DNA of 64,000 bases from Wenjunlia tyrosinilytica (GTDB taxonomy: Bacteria; Actinomycetota; Actinomycetes; Streptomycetales; Streptomycetaceae), in contig NZ_BMMS01000013.1 in NCBI RefSeq assembly GCF_014646055.1, positions 1 through 64,000 on the forward strand, read 5' to 3'. The notes under the pieces were generated by a model. That model was not told the DNA's origin, did not search any database, and worked only from the letters and a program-made list of their open reading frames with translations. The stretch's first letter is position 1. Each line of letters begins with the position of its first letter. This document shows positions 42,260 through 51,807 of the stretch, one piece after another. The position numbers and the translations under genes are program-made.

Positions 42260-43611
42260 TGCGTGCCGAGTTGAGCCGGGTGACACTCGTCGGGGACCGG
42301 CGGCGGGTGGATCTGGTGTTGCCCTCGAACGAGCCGATCGGCCTGCTTCTGCCCGACGTCATCGAGTTGCTCGGCGACCGCGTCTCCGAGCGGCCCATGC
42401 TTCGGCATCTGGTCACCGCCGACGGGGCGGTTCTGCCGCAGGACAGCACGCTCGCATCGGCCGCCGTCAGGGATGGGGCCTTGCTGCGGCTCGTTCGGGC
42501 GCGGGATGCTCCGCCCGCTCCCGTCGTGCATGACGTTACCGATGAAGTGGCGCAGGACCTGGATCTACGGGCCTGGCGGTGGCGGCCCGCTTCTCGGAGG
42601 GCGGTGGCTGGGCTCTCCGGTGTGACTTTCGCCGTCACGGCCGGGATGCTGGCCCGGAGTTGGTTCGATCAGGCTCGCGTGGCTGAGGTGCTCGTCGCCG
42701 TCTCCGTGGGCGCGGCTGTCGCCGGGGGCCTCGTCGCGCGGTTTGGTCGTCGCAATCGAGGGCTCGCCACCACTTGTTTGCTCGTTGCGGGCGCCCTGGG
42801 CGTCCTCGCCTCGTGGACCGCCGCTGATGCCTACGCCTGGTCGGTGCAGGCTCGGCTGGCAGGGCTCGCCGTCGCGTTGGCCGCCACCCTGTTCCTCCTG
42901 GGGGTGTTCTCGCCTGTTGGGCGGGGCGGGGTGGTGGGCGCGGGGGCGGTCGTGGGGGCCGCTGTTGTGTGGGATGCCACCGCACTCCTTCAGAGTGATC
43001 CGGCGCTTCACAATGATCCGGCGCGCGTGGGCGCCGTCTTGGCCGTGGTTTCGGTCACCGTGCTCGGGGTGCTGCCGCGCTTCGCGTTGACGGCCGCCGG
43101 GCTGGCGGGGCTGGACGACCGCCGTTGCGCGGGTGTGTCCGTGAGCCGCCAGGAAGTGGTCACCGCTCTGGCCGCGACGCATCGCGGGCTGGTGCTCGCC
43201 ACCGTCGTCACGGCTGCCTCCGCCACGGCCGCGGGGTGGCTCGCGGTCAGTACGCCCAATCCTTGGACGGTGGGGCTCACCGTGGTCCTCGCGGTGGTTC
43301 TTCTGTCGCGGGCTCGTGCCTATCCGCTGGTCGCCGAGGTGGTGGCGCTGCTCGCCGCGGGGGCAGTCCTCCTGGTCCGCCTGGTCGTGCTGTGGGAACG
43401 CCACCGCGGCGGGCCGCCCTATGGCCCACTGGCCGTGGTCGCCGGGGCGGCGTTGCTGCCGCTCGGTGTGCTGGCCGTGCATCCTCCTGAGCATGTTCGC
43501 GTCCGTCTGCGCCGCATAGCGGATGTGGGCGAGTCGGCCGGTGTCATCGCGCTGTTTCCGCTCGCCGTCGGCGTATTCGGCGTGTACGCACGACTGCTCG
43601 GCGCCTTCTGA
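42256..43611 (+). CDS. eccD: Type VII secretion membrane protein EccD
   Basis: A 451-residue protein. Residues 1-85 are a ubiquitin-like (YukD-type) domain, S-R-V-T-L-V-G-D-R-R-R-V-D-L-V-L-P followed by P-I-G-L-L-L-P-D-V. Then about 11 hydrophobic helices run to the C terminus. This is the EccD layout; EccD forms the membrane channel of ESX systems. The start is the GTG at 42256 (overlapping the upstream stop) or the ATG at 42259 next to it. An espI-like gene follows after 43 bp. Confidence 0.92.
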   Translation: MMRAELSRVTLVGDRRRVDLVLPSNEPIGLLLPDVIELLGDRVSERPMLRHLVTADGAVLPQDSTLASAAVRDGALLRLVRARDAPPAPVVHDVTDEVAQDLDLRAWRWRPASRRAVAGLSGVTFAVTAGMLARSWFDQARVAEVLVAVSVGAAVAGGLVARFGRRNRGLATTCLLVAGALGVLASWTAADAYAWSVQARLAGLAVALAATLFLLGVFSPVGRGGVVGAGAVVGAAVVWDATALLQSDPALHNDPARVGAVLAVVSVTVLGVLPRFALTAAGLAGLDDRRCAGVSVSRQEVVTALAATHRGLVLATVVTAASATAAGWLAVSTPNPWTVGLTVVLAVVLLSRARAYPLVAEVVALLAAGAVLLVRLVVLWERHRGGPPYGPLAVVAGAALLPLGVLAVHPPEHVRVRLRRIADVGESAGVIALFPLAVGVFGVYARLLGAF

Positions 43612-43654
43612 AGGGTGCGAGCGCCAGGTCGCGAGTGGAAATCGGAGAAACGGC

Positions 43655-44836
43655 ATGGCCGCAGACGATTGGCAGGGCGACCTCCTGCGCCAACTCGGCG
43701 GCGAGGCCTGCCAGGGTGCCTTCGGGCCGCCCGGTTCCGGAGGGTTCTCTTGGGGGATTCCCGGCATTGCTCCTGATCCGCATCTGCCGGTCCCCGCGGC
43801 GCCGCCGCCCCTCCTGCCGAAGCCGATCCCCGCGGAGCCCTTTCCCGCGGAGCCCTTCCCAGCGAAGCCCCTCCCCCCGAAGCCCCGGCACCCGCCCGCC
43901 ATCGCCCCGCCCGCCGCACCTGCCGGGCTCATCGACCACGCCCTCGTTCAGGCGCAGCGCAGGCCGAGGAGCGGGGACTCCGCCGCCGCGCGTGCCCGCC
44001 GGTCGCTGCGGGAGCTGACGGGTGCGTCGCCGGCCCGCGCGGTGGAGGCCGCCACCGAGGTCGCCAGGGACCTCCAGCAGCCGATCACCACCGGCCGCCA
44101 GATCGTGGTCACGAGCATCCGCGGCGGCGCGGGCAAGACCACCGTGGCCGCGCTCCTCGGCCGGACGTTCGAGCACTACCGGCGCGATCCCGTGCTGACG
44201 GTAGAGGCCGACGCCGCGCTGGGCACCCTGCCGATCCGGCTCGGCGCCGCCGCCGTCCGCTGGACCTGCGCCGATCTGGCCCAGGTGATCGACCCCTCCA
44301 TGCAACTGACCGACATCACCGGCTGTCTGGCCCGGCTTCCCGACGGCGGCTGGCTGCTGCCCGGCAGCCGGGGGAACGTGGGCGCCCGACTGGAGTTGCC
44401 GCAGTACCAGTCGGTGATGGTGGCGCTGCGCCGCTACTTCGCGATCACCGTCGTCGACTGCCCCACGTTGCCCGGCGAGCTGGCCCGGACGGCACTGGCC
44501 GCCGCCCAGGGCCGGGTCGTGGTGGCGCCCGCCACCGTCGAAGGAGTGGCCAGTACCCGCTCGGTGCTCGACTGGATGGCGGGGCTGCGCCGGGCCGGGA
44601 TGCTCGCCCGCACCGTCGTCGTCCTTGTCTCGTCCTCTCCGCACACGACGATCGACGCCGAGGCGGCCGCCGACCATCTGCGGCTGGACGGCGTCGCGGT
44701 GCTCGCGCTGCCCTACGACCGGCACCTGGCCGCCGGGGGCGTCATCCAGGCGTCGCTCCTGGCCCGCGGCACCCGGGAAACGGCGGCGCGGCTGGCCGCC
44801 GAAGTCCTCAACCGCGCTGTCGGCAGCCGCCGATGA
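43655..44836 (+). CDS. EspI-like MinD-family ATPase with proline-rich N terminus
   Basis: A 393-residue protein. The first 130 residues are Pro-rich, with P-A-E-P-F repeats. The ATPase domain then has a deviant Walker A (R-G-G-A-G-K-T-T near residue 158), V-E-A-D-A-A-L-G and V-V-D-C-P-T-L-P. This build matches EspI and related ATPases in actinobacterial type VII loci, which are thought to regulate secretion. The ATG at 43655 has GGAG upstream. The stop overlaps eccC by ATGA. Confidence 0.83.
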   Translation: MAADDWQGDLLRQLGGEACQGAFGPPGSGGFSWGIPGIAPDPHLPVPAAPPPLLPKPIPAEPFPAEPFPAKPLPPKPRHPPAIAPPAAPAGLIDHALVQAQRRPRSGDSAAARARRSLRELTGASPARAVEAATEVARDLQQPITTGRQIVVTSIRGGAGKTTVAALLGRTFEHYRRDPVLTVEADAALGTLPIRLGAAAVRWTCADLAQVIDPSMQLTDITGCLARLPDGGWLLPGSRGNVGARLELPQYQSVMVALRRYFAITVVDCPTLPGELARTALAAAQGRVVVAPATVEGVASTRSVLDWMAGLRRAGMLARTVVVLVSSSPHTTIDAEAAADHLRLDGVAVLALPYDRHLAAGGVIQASLLARGTRETAARLAAEVLNRAVGSRR

Positions 44837-47800
44837 CCACCCGGCTGGTGCACCGCCCCGCGCGCACGACCCGGCCGTCGGCGGTTCCGGAGGCGCGTGC
44901 CCTCGAGCCCCCGCCCAACCTCCCGGAGGGCAGGACGGGAGGTGTTCTGCACTCCCTCCTGCCGGTGGCCGGGGTGATGAGCTCGGTGGTCATGATGACG
45001 ATGATCCGCGACAGCCGGTTCGCGGTCGTCGGCGCGCTGGTCCTGGTGGTCACCGTGGCGGGCGCCCTCGGCATGCTGCTCTCGCAGCGCGGCAGGGCCC
45101 AGCGCACCCGGCGCGCGCAGCGCGAACGCTACCTGGGGTATCTGGAGGATTCGCGCGAGGAACTCGGCGACGAGGAACGCCGATGCCGCGACACCGCACG
45201 GGTGCTGGACCCCGCGCCCGCGGCCCTGTACGACATCGTTCGCGACCCGGCTCGGCTCTGGGAGCGCCGAAGGCACGACGCCGACTTCCTGCGCGTACGG
45301 GTCGGCGTCGGGCAGATGCCGCTGCGGCCGTTGACCGTGAGCCGGCAGGGCGGCAGCGTGCTCACCCCACCGGATCGGTTCATGCTCAACGAGGCGGGGG
45401 CGCTGATCAGCCGCTTCCGCAGGGCGGACGGCCTCCCGGTGACCGTTCCGCTCGACCGCGTGGGCGATGTCAGCGTCGTTGGCGACCGTGCGGCGGTGCT
45501 GCGCCTGGTCAGAGCACTGATCGTCCAGGTGGCCGCCGCTCACGCGCCCGACGATGTCTCGATCGCTCTCGCCTGCCCCGGAGAGGGGCTTGAGGACTGG
45601 GCATGGCTGAAGTGGCTGCCGCACGTGGTGGACCCGGTGGAGCTCGATGGGCCGGTCGGCGCTCGCCGTATCGCCCCGGACCTGGCCCAACTGGCCGCAA
45701 CGCTCGGCGATGACCTGCGCCGCCGGGCGTCCTACGCGGCCGAGGCGCGGCGCGGCCTGTCACCGAGGTACGCCTTGGACATGACGAGCCGCCTGCTCGT
45801 GGTGAGCGATGGATACGGGGAGCCCGCGGCGCGGTTGCCGCGTCCCGACGAGACGGTTTCTCTGCGGGAGATGGCCGTGACCGTCGTGCACCTCGTGGCG
45901 GAGCGGGTGGCCGAGCCGGGGCAGGTGTCGATCCGGCTCCGCGTGGACGCGGACGAGGTCGCCGTGGAGGACGTGAGGAGCGACCCGCCCAGGACCGTGC
46001 GGGGGACCGTCGACGATATGAGCGCGGCCGCCGCGGAGGGGCTGGCTCGGATGCTCGCGCCGCTGCGGCTGTCGGCCGAGTCCGTGACCGACGCACCGCT
46101 GACGGGGCCGGTGGACTTCGCCGACCTCCTGTCGATCGACGACCCGGCCGACGTGGATGTGTCACGGCTGTGGGCGTCACGCGGGGAACGCGCCTTCCTC
46201 CGGGTGCCGATCGGAGTCAATGACGCCCATGAACCGGTACTGCTCGATCTGAAGGAGGCCGCCGAGCTGGGCATGGGGCCGCATGGGCTGTGCGTGGGCG
46301 CGACGGGTTCCGGCAAGAGCGAGTTGCTGCGCACCCTCGTCCTGGGCCTGGTGGCCACACATCCGCCGGAGGATCTGGCGATGTTGCTCGTCGACTACAA
46401 GGGCGGCGCCGCCTTCGCCCCGTTCGCCGAGGTGCCGCACGTCGCCGGGGTGATCACCAACCTGGAGCACCAGGCCGGTCTCGTCGAACGCGTCCACACC
46501 AGCCTCGCCGGAGAGGTGCGGCGCCGACAGCAGGTGCTCAAGAGCGCGGGCGATGTCGCCGACATCTCGCGCTACGCGGCGCTGCGCGCCACCCGCCCCG
46601 GACTGCCCCCGCTTCCCCACCTCCTCGTCGTCATCGACGAGTTCGGCGAACTCCTCACCGCCAAGCCGGACTTCATCGACCTCTTCCTGTCCATCGGCCG
46701 TATCGGGCGCAGCATCGGTGTGCACCTCCTGCTCTCCAGCCAGCGCATCGAAGGCGGCAAGCTCAAGGGTCTGGAGGCCTATCTGTCCTACCGGCTGGGA
46801 CTGCGGACCTTCTCGGCGGACGAGAGCCGCACGGTGCTCGACACCACTGATGCCTTCCATCTGCCGCCGCTTCCGGGCTTTGGCTACCTGAAGGTCGACA
46901 CTTCGGCGTACGTGCGGTTCAAGGCGGGCTTTGTCTCCGGCCCGTACCAGGGTCCGGCCCGGCGCGAGCCGAGGAAGGTCACCGGGCCGTCCGTCCTGCC
47001 CTATCCGGCGTTCAACACCTTGTCGGCCCCGGATCCCGCGGCGCCCGGCGCATGGGCGCGCGCCAGGCACCGGGACCCGGGCCCCACCGTGCTGTCCGTT
47101 CTCGTGGACCGGCTGGGCGCCGCTGCCCCTCGTGTGCGCCGTATCTGGCTCCCTCCGCTGCCGTCCGCGCTCACACTGGACAGCGCCGCGGGCCCGGTCG
47201 ACGTCGGTGAGCGCGGGATGCAGCTCCTTCGGCGGCCGGGCGCCATGAGGGTCCCGCTCGGCCTGCTGGACGATCCGGCGCGGCAGTGGCAGGGGCAGTG
47301 GACGCTCGACCTCACGGTGGCGGGAGGGCACGCGGCGTTCATCGGCGGTCCCCAGTCGGGCAAGACGACGCTCCTGCGCACGCTCGCGCTGTCGTTGGCC
47401 CTGACCCACACCCCGCACGAGGTCGGCATCTACGGCCTTGACCTGGTCGGCGGCGGTCTCCAGGCGCTGGCCGGGTTGCCACACGTCGGCGGGGTCGCCG
47501 GGAGGGCGGACCGGGAGCGTGCCATGCGGACGGTCGAGGAGGTAAGGGGGATGCTCGCCGCCCGGGAGGAACTGTTCCGAGAGCGCGGCATCGACTCGGT
47601 CGAACGGCTGCGGGAGCTGCGTGCCAAGGGGGCGGTGCCACAGCTCGCGTCGACCGACATCGTTGTGCTGGTCGACGGATTCGGCGCGCTGCGTGACGAC
47701 TTCGAGCAACTCGACGACGCCGTGGCCGACCTGCTCAAACGCGGCAGCGGCTATGGCATCCACGTCGTCGCCGGGATGCTGCGCTGGAACGATGTGCGGA

Positions 47801-48846
47801 TCGCCACCCAGTCCACCTTCGGCACCAGGGCGGAGCTACGGCTCAACGACGCCGCGGACAGCAGCGTCGACCGCAGGCTCGCCGGGACCATCGCGCCGGG
47901 TGAGACAGGCCGAGTGCTCACCGACGGCGGGCTCTTCGCCCAGGTCGCCCTGCCTCGCGTCGACTCGCGCGCCGACACCGCCGACCTCGGCTCCGCGGTC
48001 GAGCAGGCCGCGGCATCCATCCGTGCTGCCTGGCCGGGGGAGTTCGCGCAGCCGGTCCGAGTGCTGCCGGCGCGGATTCCGGCATCGTCGTTGCCGTCTC
48101 CCGCGGCCGAGCCCCTGCGGGTGCCGATCGGGCTGGACCAGACCGCGCTGGAGCCGGTGCTGCTCGACCTGTTCGAGCGCGACCAGCATGTGCTGGTCCT
48201 GGGCGACAGCGCTTGCGGCAAGACCAATCTGCTGCGGCTCATCGCGCGGGGCCTGGTGGAGCGCTACTCGGACGACCGGCTCGTCTTCGCGGTCATGGAT
48301 CCGCGGCGCACGTTGAGGAATCCGGTGCCCGAGCCCTACTGCGGGGGATACGCGCACAACGCCAAGATCTGCGGCGGGCTGGCATCGGGGATCGCCGCCG
48401 AGCTCGAGAAGAGGACGCCGGACGGTACCTCCCGCGCGGATGCCGCCCTCGCGTTCGGCTTCGAGGCAGAGGGAACCGGGTGCTCAGGGCCCCGGATCGT
48501 GGTCCTGGTCGATGACTACGACATCCTCTCCACCGCTGGACAGCAGCCGCTGGCCCCTTTCCTGCCCTTCATCCCCTCCGCCCCCGACATCGGTCTGCAC
48601 TTCGTTGTCGCCCGGAGGGTGGCCGGAGCGTCCCGGGCGCTGTACGACCCCTTCCTGACCACCGTGCGGGAGAGCGGCACCGCGGCCGTGGTCATGGCCG
48701 GGGACCGGACCGAAGGGCAGCTCTTCCCCGGGGTGCATGCCTCGCCGCAGCCGCCGGGGCGCGGAGTCCTGATCAGGCGCGGTGCTCCGAATCGGTTGAT
48801 CCAGACAGCCATGGCGACCGCGGCGGCCACCGGGCACGGCGTATGA
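44833..48846 (+). CDS. eccC: Type VII secretion ATPase EccC (fused EccCa/EccCb)
   Basis: A 1337-residue FtsK/SpoIIIE-type motor. Two N-terminal membrane helices (about 38-80) are followed by three ATPase domains: Walker A motifs G-A-T-G-S-G-K-S (near 489), G-G-P-Q-S-G-K-T (near 838) and G-D-S-A-C-G-K-T (near 1123). Domain 1 has the full V-D-Y-K-G-G-A-A and V-V-I-D-E-F set; domains 2 and 3 are less canonical, as in other EccC proteins, where they bind substrate signals. One polypeptide covers both halves that mycobacterial ESX-1 splits. It overlaps both neighbours by ATGA. Confidence 0.95.
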   Translation: MTTRLVHRPARTTRPSAVPEARALEPPPNLPEGRTGGVLHSLLPVAGVMSSVVMMTMIRDSRFAVVGALVLVVTVAGALGMLLSQRGRAQRTRRAQRERYLGYLEDSREELGDEERRCRDTARVLDPAPAALYDIVRDPARLWERRRHDADFLRVRVGVGQMPLRPLTVSRQGGSVLTPPDRFMLNEAGALISRFRRADGLPVTVPLDRVGDVSVVGDRAAVLRLVRALIVQVAAAHAPDDVSIALACPGEGLEDWAWLKWLPHVVDPVELDGPVGARRIAPDLAQLAATLGDDLRRRASYAAEARRGLSPRYALDMTSRLLVVSDGYGEPAARLPRPDETVSLREMAVTVVHLVAERVAEPGQVSIRLRVDADEVAVEDVRSDPPRTVRGTVDDMSAAAAEGLARMLAPLRLSAESVTDAPLTGPVDFADLLSIDDPADVDVSRLWASRGERAFLRVPIGVNDAHEPVLLDLKEAAELGMGPHGLCVGATGSGKSELLRTLVLGLVATHPPEDLAMLLVDYKGGAAFAPFAEVPHVAGVITNLEHQAGLVERVHTSLAGEVRRRQQVLKSAGDVADISRYAALRATRPGLPPLPHLLVVIDEFGELLTAKPDFIDLFLSIGRIGRSIGVHLLLSSQRIEGGKLKGLEAYLSYRLGLRTFSADESRTVLDTTDAFHLPPLPGFGYLKVDTSAYVRFKAGFVSGPYQGPARREPRKVTGPSVLPYPAFNTLSAPDPAAPGAWARARHRDPGPTVLSVLVDRLGAAAPRVRRIWLPPLPSALTLDSAAGPVDVGERGMQLLRRPGAMRVPLGLLDDPARQWQGQWTLDLTVAGGHAAFIGGPQSGKTTLLRTLALSLALTHTPHEVGIYGLDLVGGGLQALAGLPHVGGVAGRADRERAMRTVEEVRGMLAAREELFRERGIDSVERLRELRAKGAVPQLASTDIVVLVDGFGALRDDFEQLDDAVADLLKRGSGYGIHVVAGMLRWNDVRIATQSTFGTRAELRLNDAADSSVDRRLAGTIAPGETGRVLTDGGLFAQVALPRVDSRADTADLGSAVEQAAASIRAAWPGEFAQPVRVLPARIPASSLPSPAAEPLRVPIGLDQTALEPVLLDLFERDQHVLVLGDSACGKTNLLRLIARGLVERYSDDRLVFAVMDPRRTLRNPVPEPYCGGYAHNAKICGGLASGIAAELEKRTPDGTSRADAALAFGFEAEGTGCSGPRIVVLVDDYDILSTAGQQPLAPFLPFIPSAPDIGLHFVVARRVAGASRALYDPFLTTVRESGTAAVVMAGDRTEGQLFPGVHASPQPPGRGVLIRRGAPNRLIQTAMATAAATGHGV

Positions 48847-50372
48847 CCATGGACGTGATCGCCCTCACCGAGCGCATGCCCGACACCTGGAGCATGGTGG
48901 CGGGGTTGCTCGCCGGAGGGCCGGGACTACGGGTCCAGGCGGTCGGCGCGGGCGGGGATGTCGGGGCGGTCGGGGATGTCGGCGCGGGCGGGGCGGGCAG
49001 GGGGGTCGGCCAGGTCGGCGAGGAGGCGGTCCTGCAACTGTGCGACGACAGTGGCCGCCCCCTCGTATCCATCGAGGCGCCGGTCCTCGTGCGGGTCCCG
49101 GGGGAGGCGGCCCGGCTGCTGGGACCGGACTGCGCTGCCGCGCCGACCCCTGCCTGGTGGGTCGAGGCCCGTGCGTCCACAGCGGTGAAGGACGCCGAAC
49201 GGCTGGCCGGGGCCTTCGCGGGACGGCTCGCTGCCCTGCTGGGTGGCACGGTCTGGCCTCCGCGAGCCGCCGCGCGGGCGGGCAGCGGCGCCCCGGTGGC
49301 CATGGGGGTCACTGCCGTTCCGGCTCCGGCCGCCGCCTCGCCGGCCGTCGACGTGCTCACCGACAAGGTGGCGGTCGTGCTCCAGGACCGGCCGGTCGTC
49401 GCCATGACGGCCTGGCTCTGCGACGCGCTGCGGGCAGCCCTGGCCAGTGACCGGGGTCTGCAGATCGTCACCCCGAAGCACACTCGGCTCAGCCTCCCCA
49501 CCCGGTCCCTGCTCTGCGGACCGCCGTCCCGCTGGGTGGTCCGGGACGGGGACGGCGGCCACTACGACGGGCTGTCCGGCGCGGTGCTGCGCTGGGGTGA
49601 CGGCGCCTTCGAACCGGTCGGGGGCACGGCGGACGGCACCGCCGTGGCCGACGCCTTCACCGAGGTGCGGGCAAAGGGCGAACGGCAGTTGGCGCTCTCC
49701 TTCCGTACGCTCCTGCCGGCCGATGAGCGGCTGGTCCTGGGCGGCGCGCTGGAAGCGGCCTGGCGGCGACTGACCGGTGGGCCGCCGGTCGGCTGGGGCA
49801 CGGCGGAACCAGTGGCCCTTCCATGGTCGAGGCGCCGCCTCACCGAGCCGGCTCGGGGCCGCGCGCCCGGGCGCACCTGGTTCGTGGTCCTGGGAGCCGA
49901 GGAGCGTCCGGCCATCGCCACCGCGCGGGTCATTCGCACAACCAGGGGCGTGGAGGAGGATGTCACCCTCACCGTCGGGCTCGGCCCGCGGGAAGCGCCG
50001 CCGCTCGGTGAGCTTCCTGGGATCGCCCATGAGCTGGTGGCGCGGTACGGGCTCCGGTCGATGCTGGCCCAGCAGCGGTCGGCACGGCGGGACCTGACCG
50101 TTCCCGCCCGCATGGAGAGCCCTCCGGTGCCGGTGGCCTTCGCCCTCGGAGCCGAGGCGGTGGCGGACATCGGGCTCACCCGTGCCGGACGCCCGCCCCT
50201 CCCGGATCGGCCGCTGGAGTTGGGGGCACCGAGGCGGCCCGGATTCTTCTATCCGCTCGGCGACGGCTCGTCGGCTTCGGGCTGGACAGGGCTCGAGCGG
50301 CTCATGCGCCACCTCCAACGCCCGATCCCCGCACCGCGAAGTGGGGTTGAGACGGACTCGGTTGATCCTTGA
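48843..50372 (+). CDS. Type VII-associated protein (DUF6177-like)
   Basis: A 509-residue soluble protein that resembles the DUF6177 proteins found after eccC in Streptomyces type VII loci. Features are V-V-A-M-T-A-W-L-C-D-A-L near residue 180, R-S-L-L-C-G-P-P-S-R-W-V, and W-F-V-V-L-G-A-E-E-R-P. An N-terminal Gly/Val/Asp repeat (G-A-G-G-D-V-G-A-V-G-D-V, about residues 32-60) looks expanded. It has no membrane helices, so it does not replace EccE. Function unknown. The start overlaps the eccC stop (ATGA); it ends the operon. Confidence 0.75.
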   Translation: MTMDVIALTERMPDTWSMVAGLLAGGPGLRVQAVGAGGDVGAVGDVGAGGAGRGVGQVGEEAVLQLCDDSGRPLVSIEAPVLVRVPGEAARLLGPDCAAAPTPAWWVEARASTAVKDAERLAGAFAGRLAALLGGTVWPPRAAARAGSGAPVAMGVTAVPAPAAASPAVDVLTDKVAVVLQDRPVVAMTAWLCDALRAALASDRGLQIVTPKHTRLSLPTRSLLCGPPSRWVVRDGDGGHYDGLSGAVLRWGDGAFEPVGGTADGTAVADAFTEVRAKGERQLALSFRTLLPADERLVLGGALEAAWRRLTGGPPVGWGTAEPVALPWSRRRLTEPARGRAPGRTWFVVLGAEERPAIATARVIRTTRGVEEDVTLTVGLGPREAPPLGELPGIAHELVARYGLRSMLAQQRSARRDLTVPARMESPPVPVAFALGAEAVADIGLTRAGRPPLPDRPLELGAPRRPGFFYPLGDGSSASGWTGLERLMRHLQRPIPAPRSGVETDSVDP

Positions 50373-50407
50373 CGCGCGACAGCGGGCGCACAGGGAACCG
50401 CCGCTCG

Positions 50408-51391
50408 TCAGATCCAGCCCTGGCGGGCGGCGTGGAGGGCGAGTTGGAAGCGGGTGGCGGCGCCGGCGGTGCTGGTGAGCTGTTCGAGGTTGCGGGAGAG
50501 CGTGCGGCGGCTGATGCCGAGGAGTTCGGCGATGGTCTCGTCCGTGACGCCGCTGCCCAGGAGCTCCAGGATCCGGCTCTGGACCGGCCGCAGCGCGGGT
50601 GGGACGCGGTCGCCGAAGTGCAGGGGGAACGCCGAGCGCCAGGACGTCTCGAACAGCCCGGTGAGTGCGGACAGGAGGCTGGAGGGGCGGACGATGAGCA
50701 TGGAGTCGTTGACCTCGGCCTCCACGAATGACATGGAGACGATCGCCACCCGCCGGTCGAAGATCGTCAGCTTCACGGGGACGGTCGGCAGCACCCTCGC
50801 CTGCTCCCCCGCCGCGATGCAGGGCTTGATGTTGCGGGCGTAGTAGGAGCTGTTCTGCACGGCCGACGTGGAGTAGACGACGCGGTACTCGACGCCCCGC
50901 TCGAGGTTGCGTCCTTCGGCCGCGTTGGGGCCCGCGGGGATGTGGTAGGGCGGGGAGTCGAAGCGCAGGACCTCCGACCCGGCGGCGCCCTCGATGTGCC
51001 AGATGCGTTCCATGATCTGCGGCCCGGTGATCACTTCCACGAGATCGTCCGTGGCCTGGGGGTGCACCGAACGGCGGTAGCCGCGGTAGGCGTTGATCGC
51101 CGCTATATGAGCCTGCCGCAACTCGGAGGTCCTGGCATGCGTGAGGCGGTCCAGGGCAATGCCGGGCTCGGTGGGGGCGACGGCGGAGTCCTCCCGGCCG
51201 CAACTCGTGGCGAGACCCTGCTCGATGAGGCGGTCCACGGACTGCCGGATGCCCAGGGGATCCTCGCCCAGGCGCTCGGACAGCTCCGCCACGGTGGTGG
51301 GGCCCGTGCTCAGCATGGCCAGGTATGTCCGAGCCTCGCGATCCTCCAGCCCGAGACGACGCAGATGGGTCGGCAGGACTTCATCACTCAT
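50408..51391 (-). CDS. TrmB/LuxR-type transcriptional regulator
   Basis: A 327-residue regulator. The N terminus is a TrmB-like winged helix (L-G-L-E-D-R-E-A-R-T-Y-L-A-M-L, T-V-A-E-L-S-E-R-L-G); the middle is a sensing domain related to phospholipase-D-like or TrmB effector regions; the C terminus is a LuxR-type HTH (L-G-S-G-V-T-D-E-T-I-A-E-L-L-G-I-S-R-R-T). Streptomyces has many such regulators near secreted protease genes. The ATG at 51391 has GGAG 8-9 nt upstream. It is divergent from the protease gene, which is its likely target. Confidence 0.85.
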   Translation of the reverse strand: MSDEVLPTHLRRLGLEDREARTYLAMLSTGPTTVAELSERLGEDPLGIRQSVDRLIEQGLATSCGREDSAVAPTEPGIALDRLTHARTSELRQAHIAAINAYRGYRRSVHPQATDDLVEVITGPQIMERIWHIEGAAGSEVLRFDSPPYHIPAGPNAAEGRNLERGVEYRVVYSTSAVQNSSYYARNIKPCIAAGEQARVLPTVPVKLTIFDRRVAIVSMSFVEAEVNDSMLIVRPSSLLSALTGLFETSWRSAFPLHFGDRVPPALRPVQSRILELLGSGVTDETIAELLGISRRTLSRNLEQLTSTAGAATRFQLALHAARQGWI

Positions 51392-51807
51392 GTGGTTTTC
51401 TCCGGGCAAGGGTGACTGCCCCGCCGCCGGCAGGTTTACGAGGTGTCCGGGAAATCTCCCCGCAAAAGGTTTTCGGTTCGGGGGAATTCAGTTCGTGGCG
51501 CCGACGGCAAAGGCCGCCGACCGCCCCACCGCACAGGAGACGAGGGCCGCACACCGGTGTGCGCGAGCCCTCGTCTCCCGGCGCCCCTGGGCAGTTTCTA
51601 CCCGCTCCACCAGGGCTTCCGGGGCCACCCGGCGCCACTGTCCAGAAGTGGCCATGAGCCCCAGCCGGCCGCCGGGCCGAGGTGCCAAAGCCGCTGTGCC
51701 GCCCATCTGAGCCACTGGCGAGCGGCTGCCGCGGGCGAGAACGAGCGGGGAGTACACCAAACGGACCCGAAGGTTCTGGGTGCCCTTTCCTCTCACTTGG
51801 AGAAGAA
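51392..51807. other. 416-bp divergent intergenic region with a composite hairpin
   Basis: Between the regulator and the protease. It includes an AT-richer part (51430-51490), the large hairpin listed separately, and the protease leader ending in GGAGAAGAA. No supported CDS. Confidence 0.5.
51536..51578. terminator. Large composite hairpin in the divergent region
   Basis: A 12-bp stem, ggagacgagggc/gccctcgtctcc, encloses a perfect 16-bp palindrome, cgcacaccggtgtgcg, with one 3-nt bulge. It is as strong as any terminator here, yet lies between two divergent starts, about 150 bp from one and 230 bp from the other. Confidence 0.6.
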
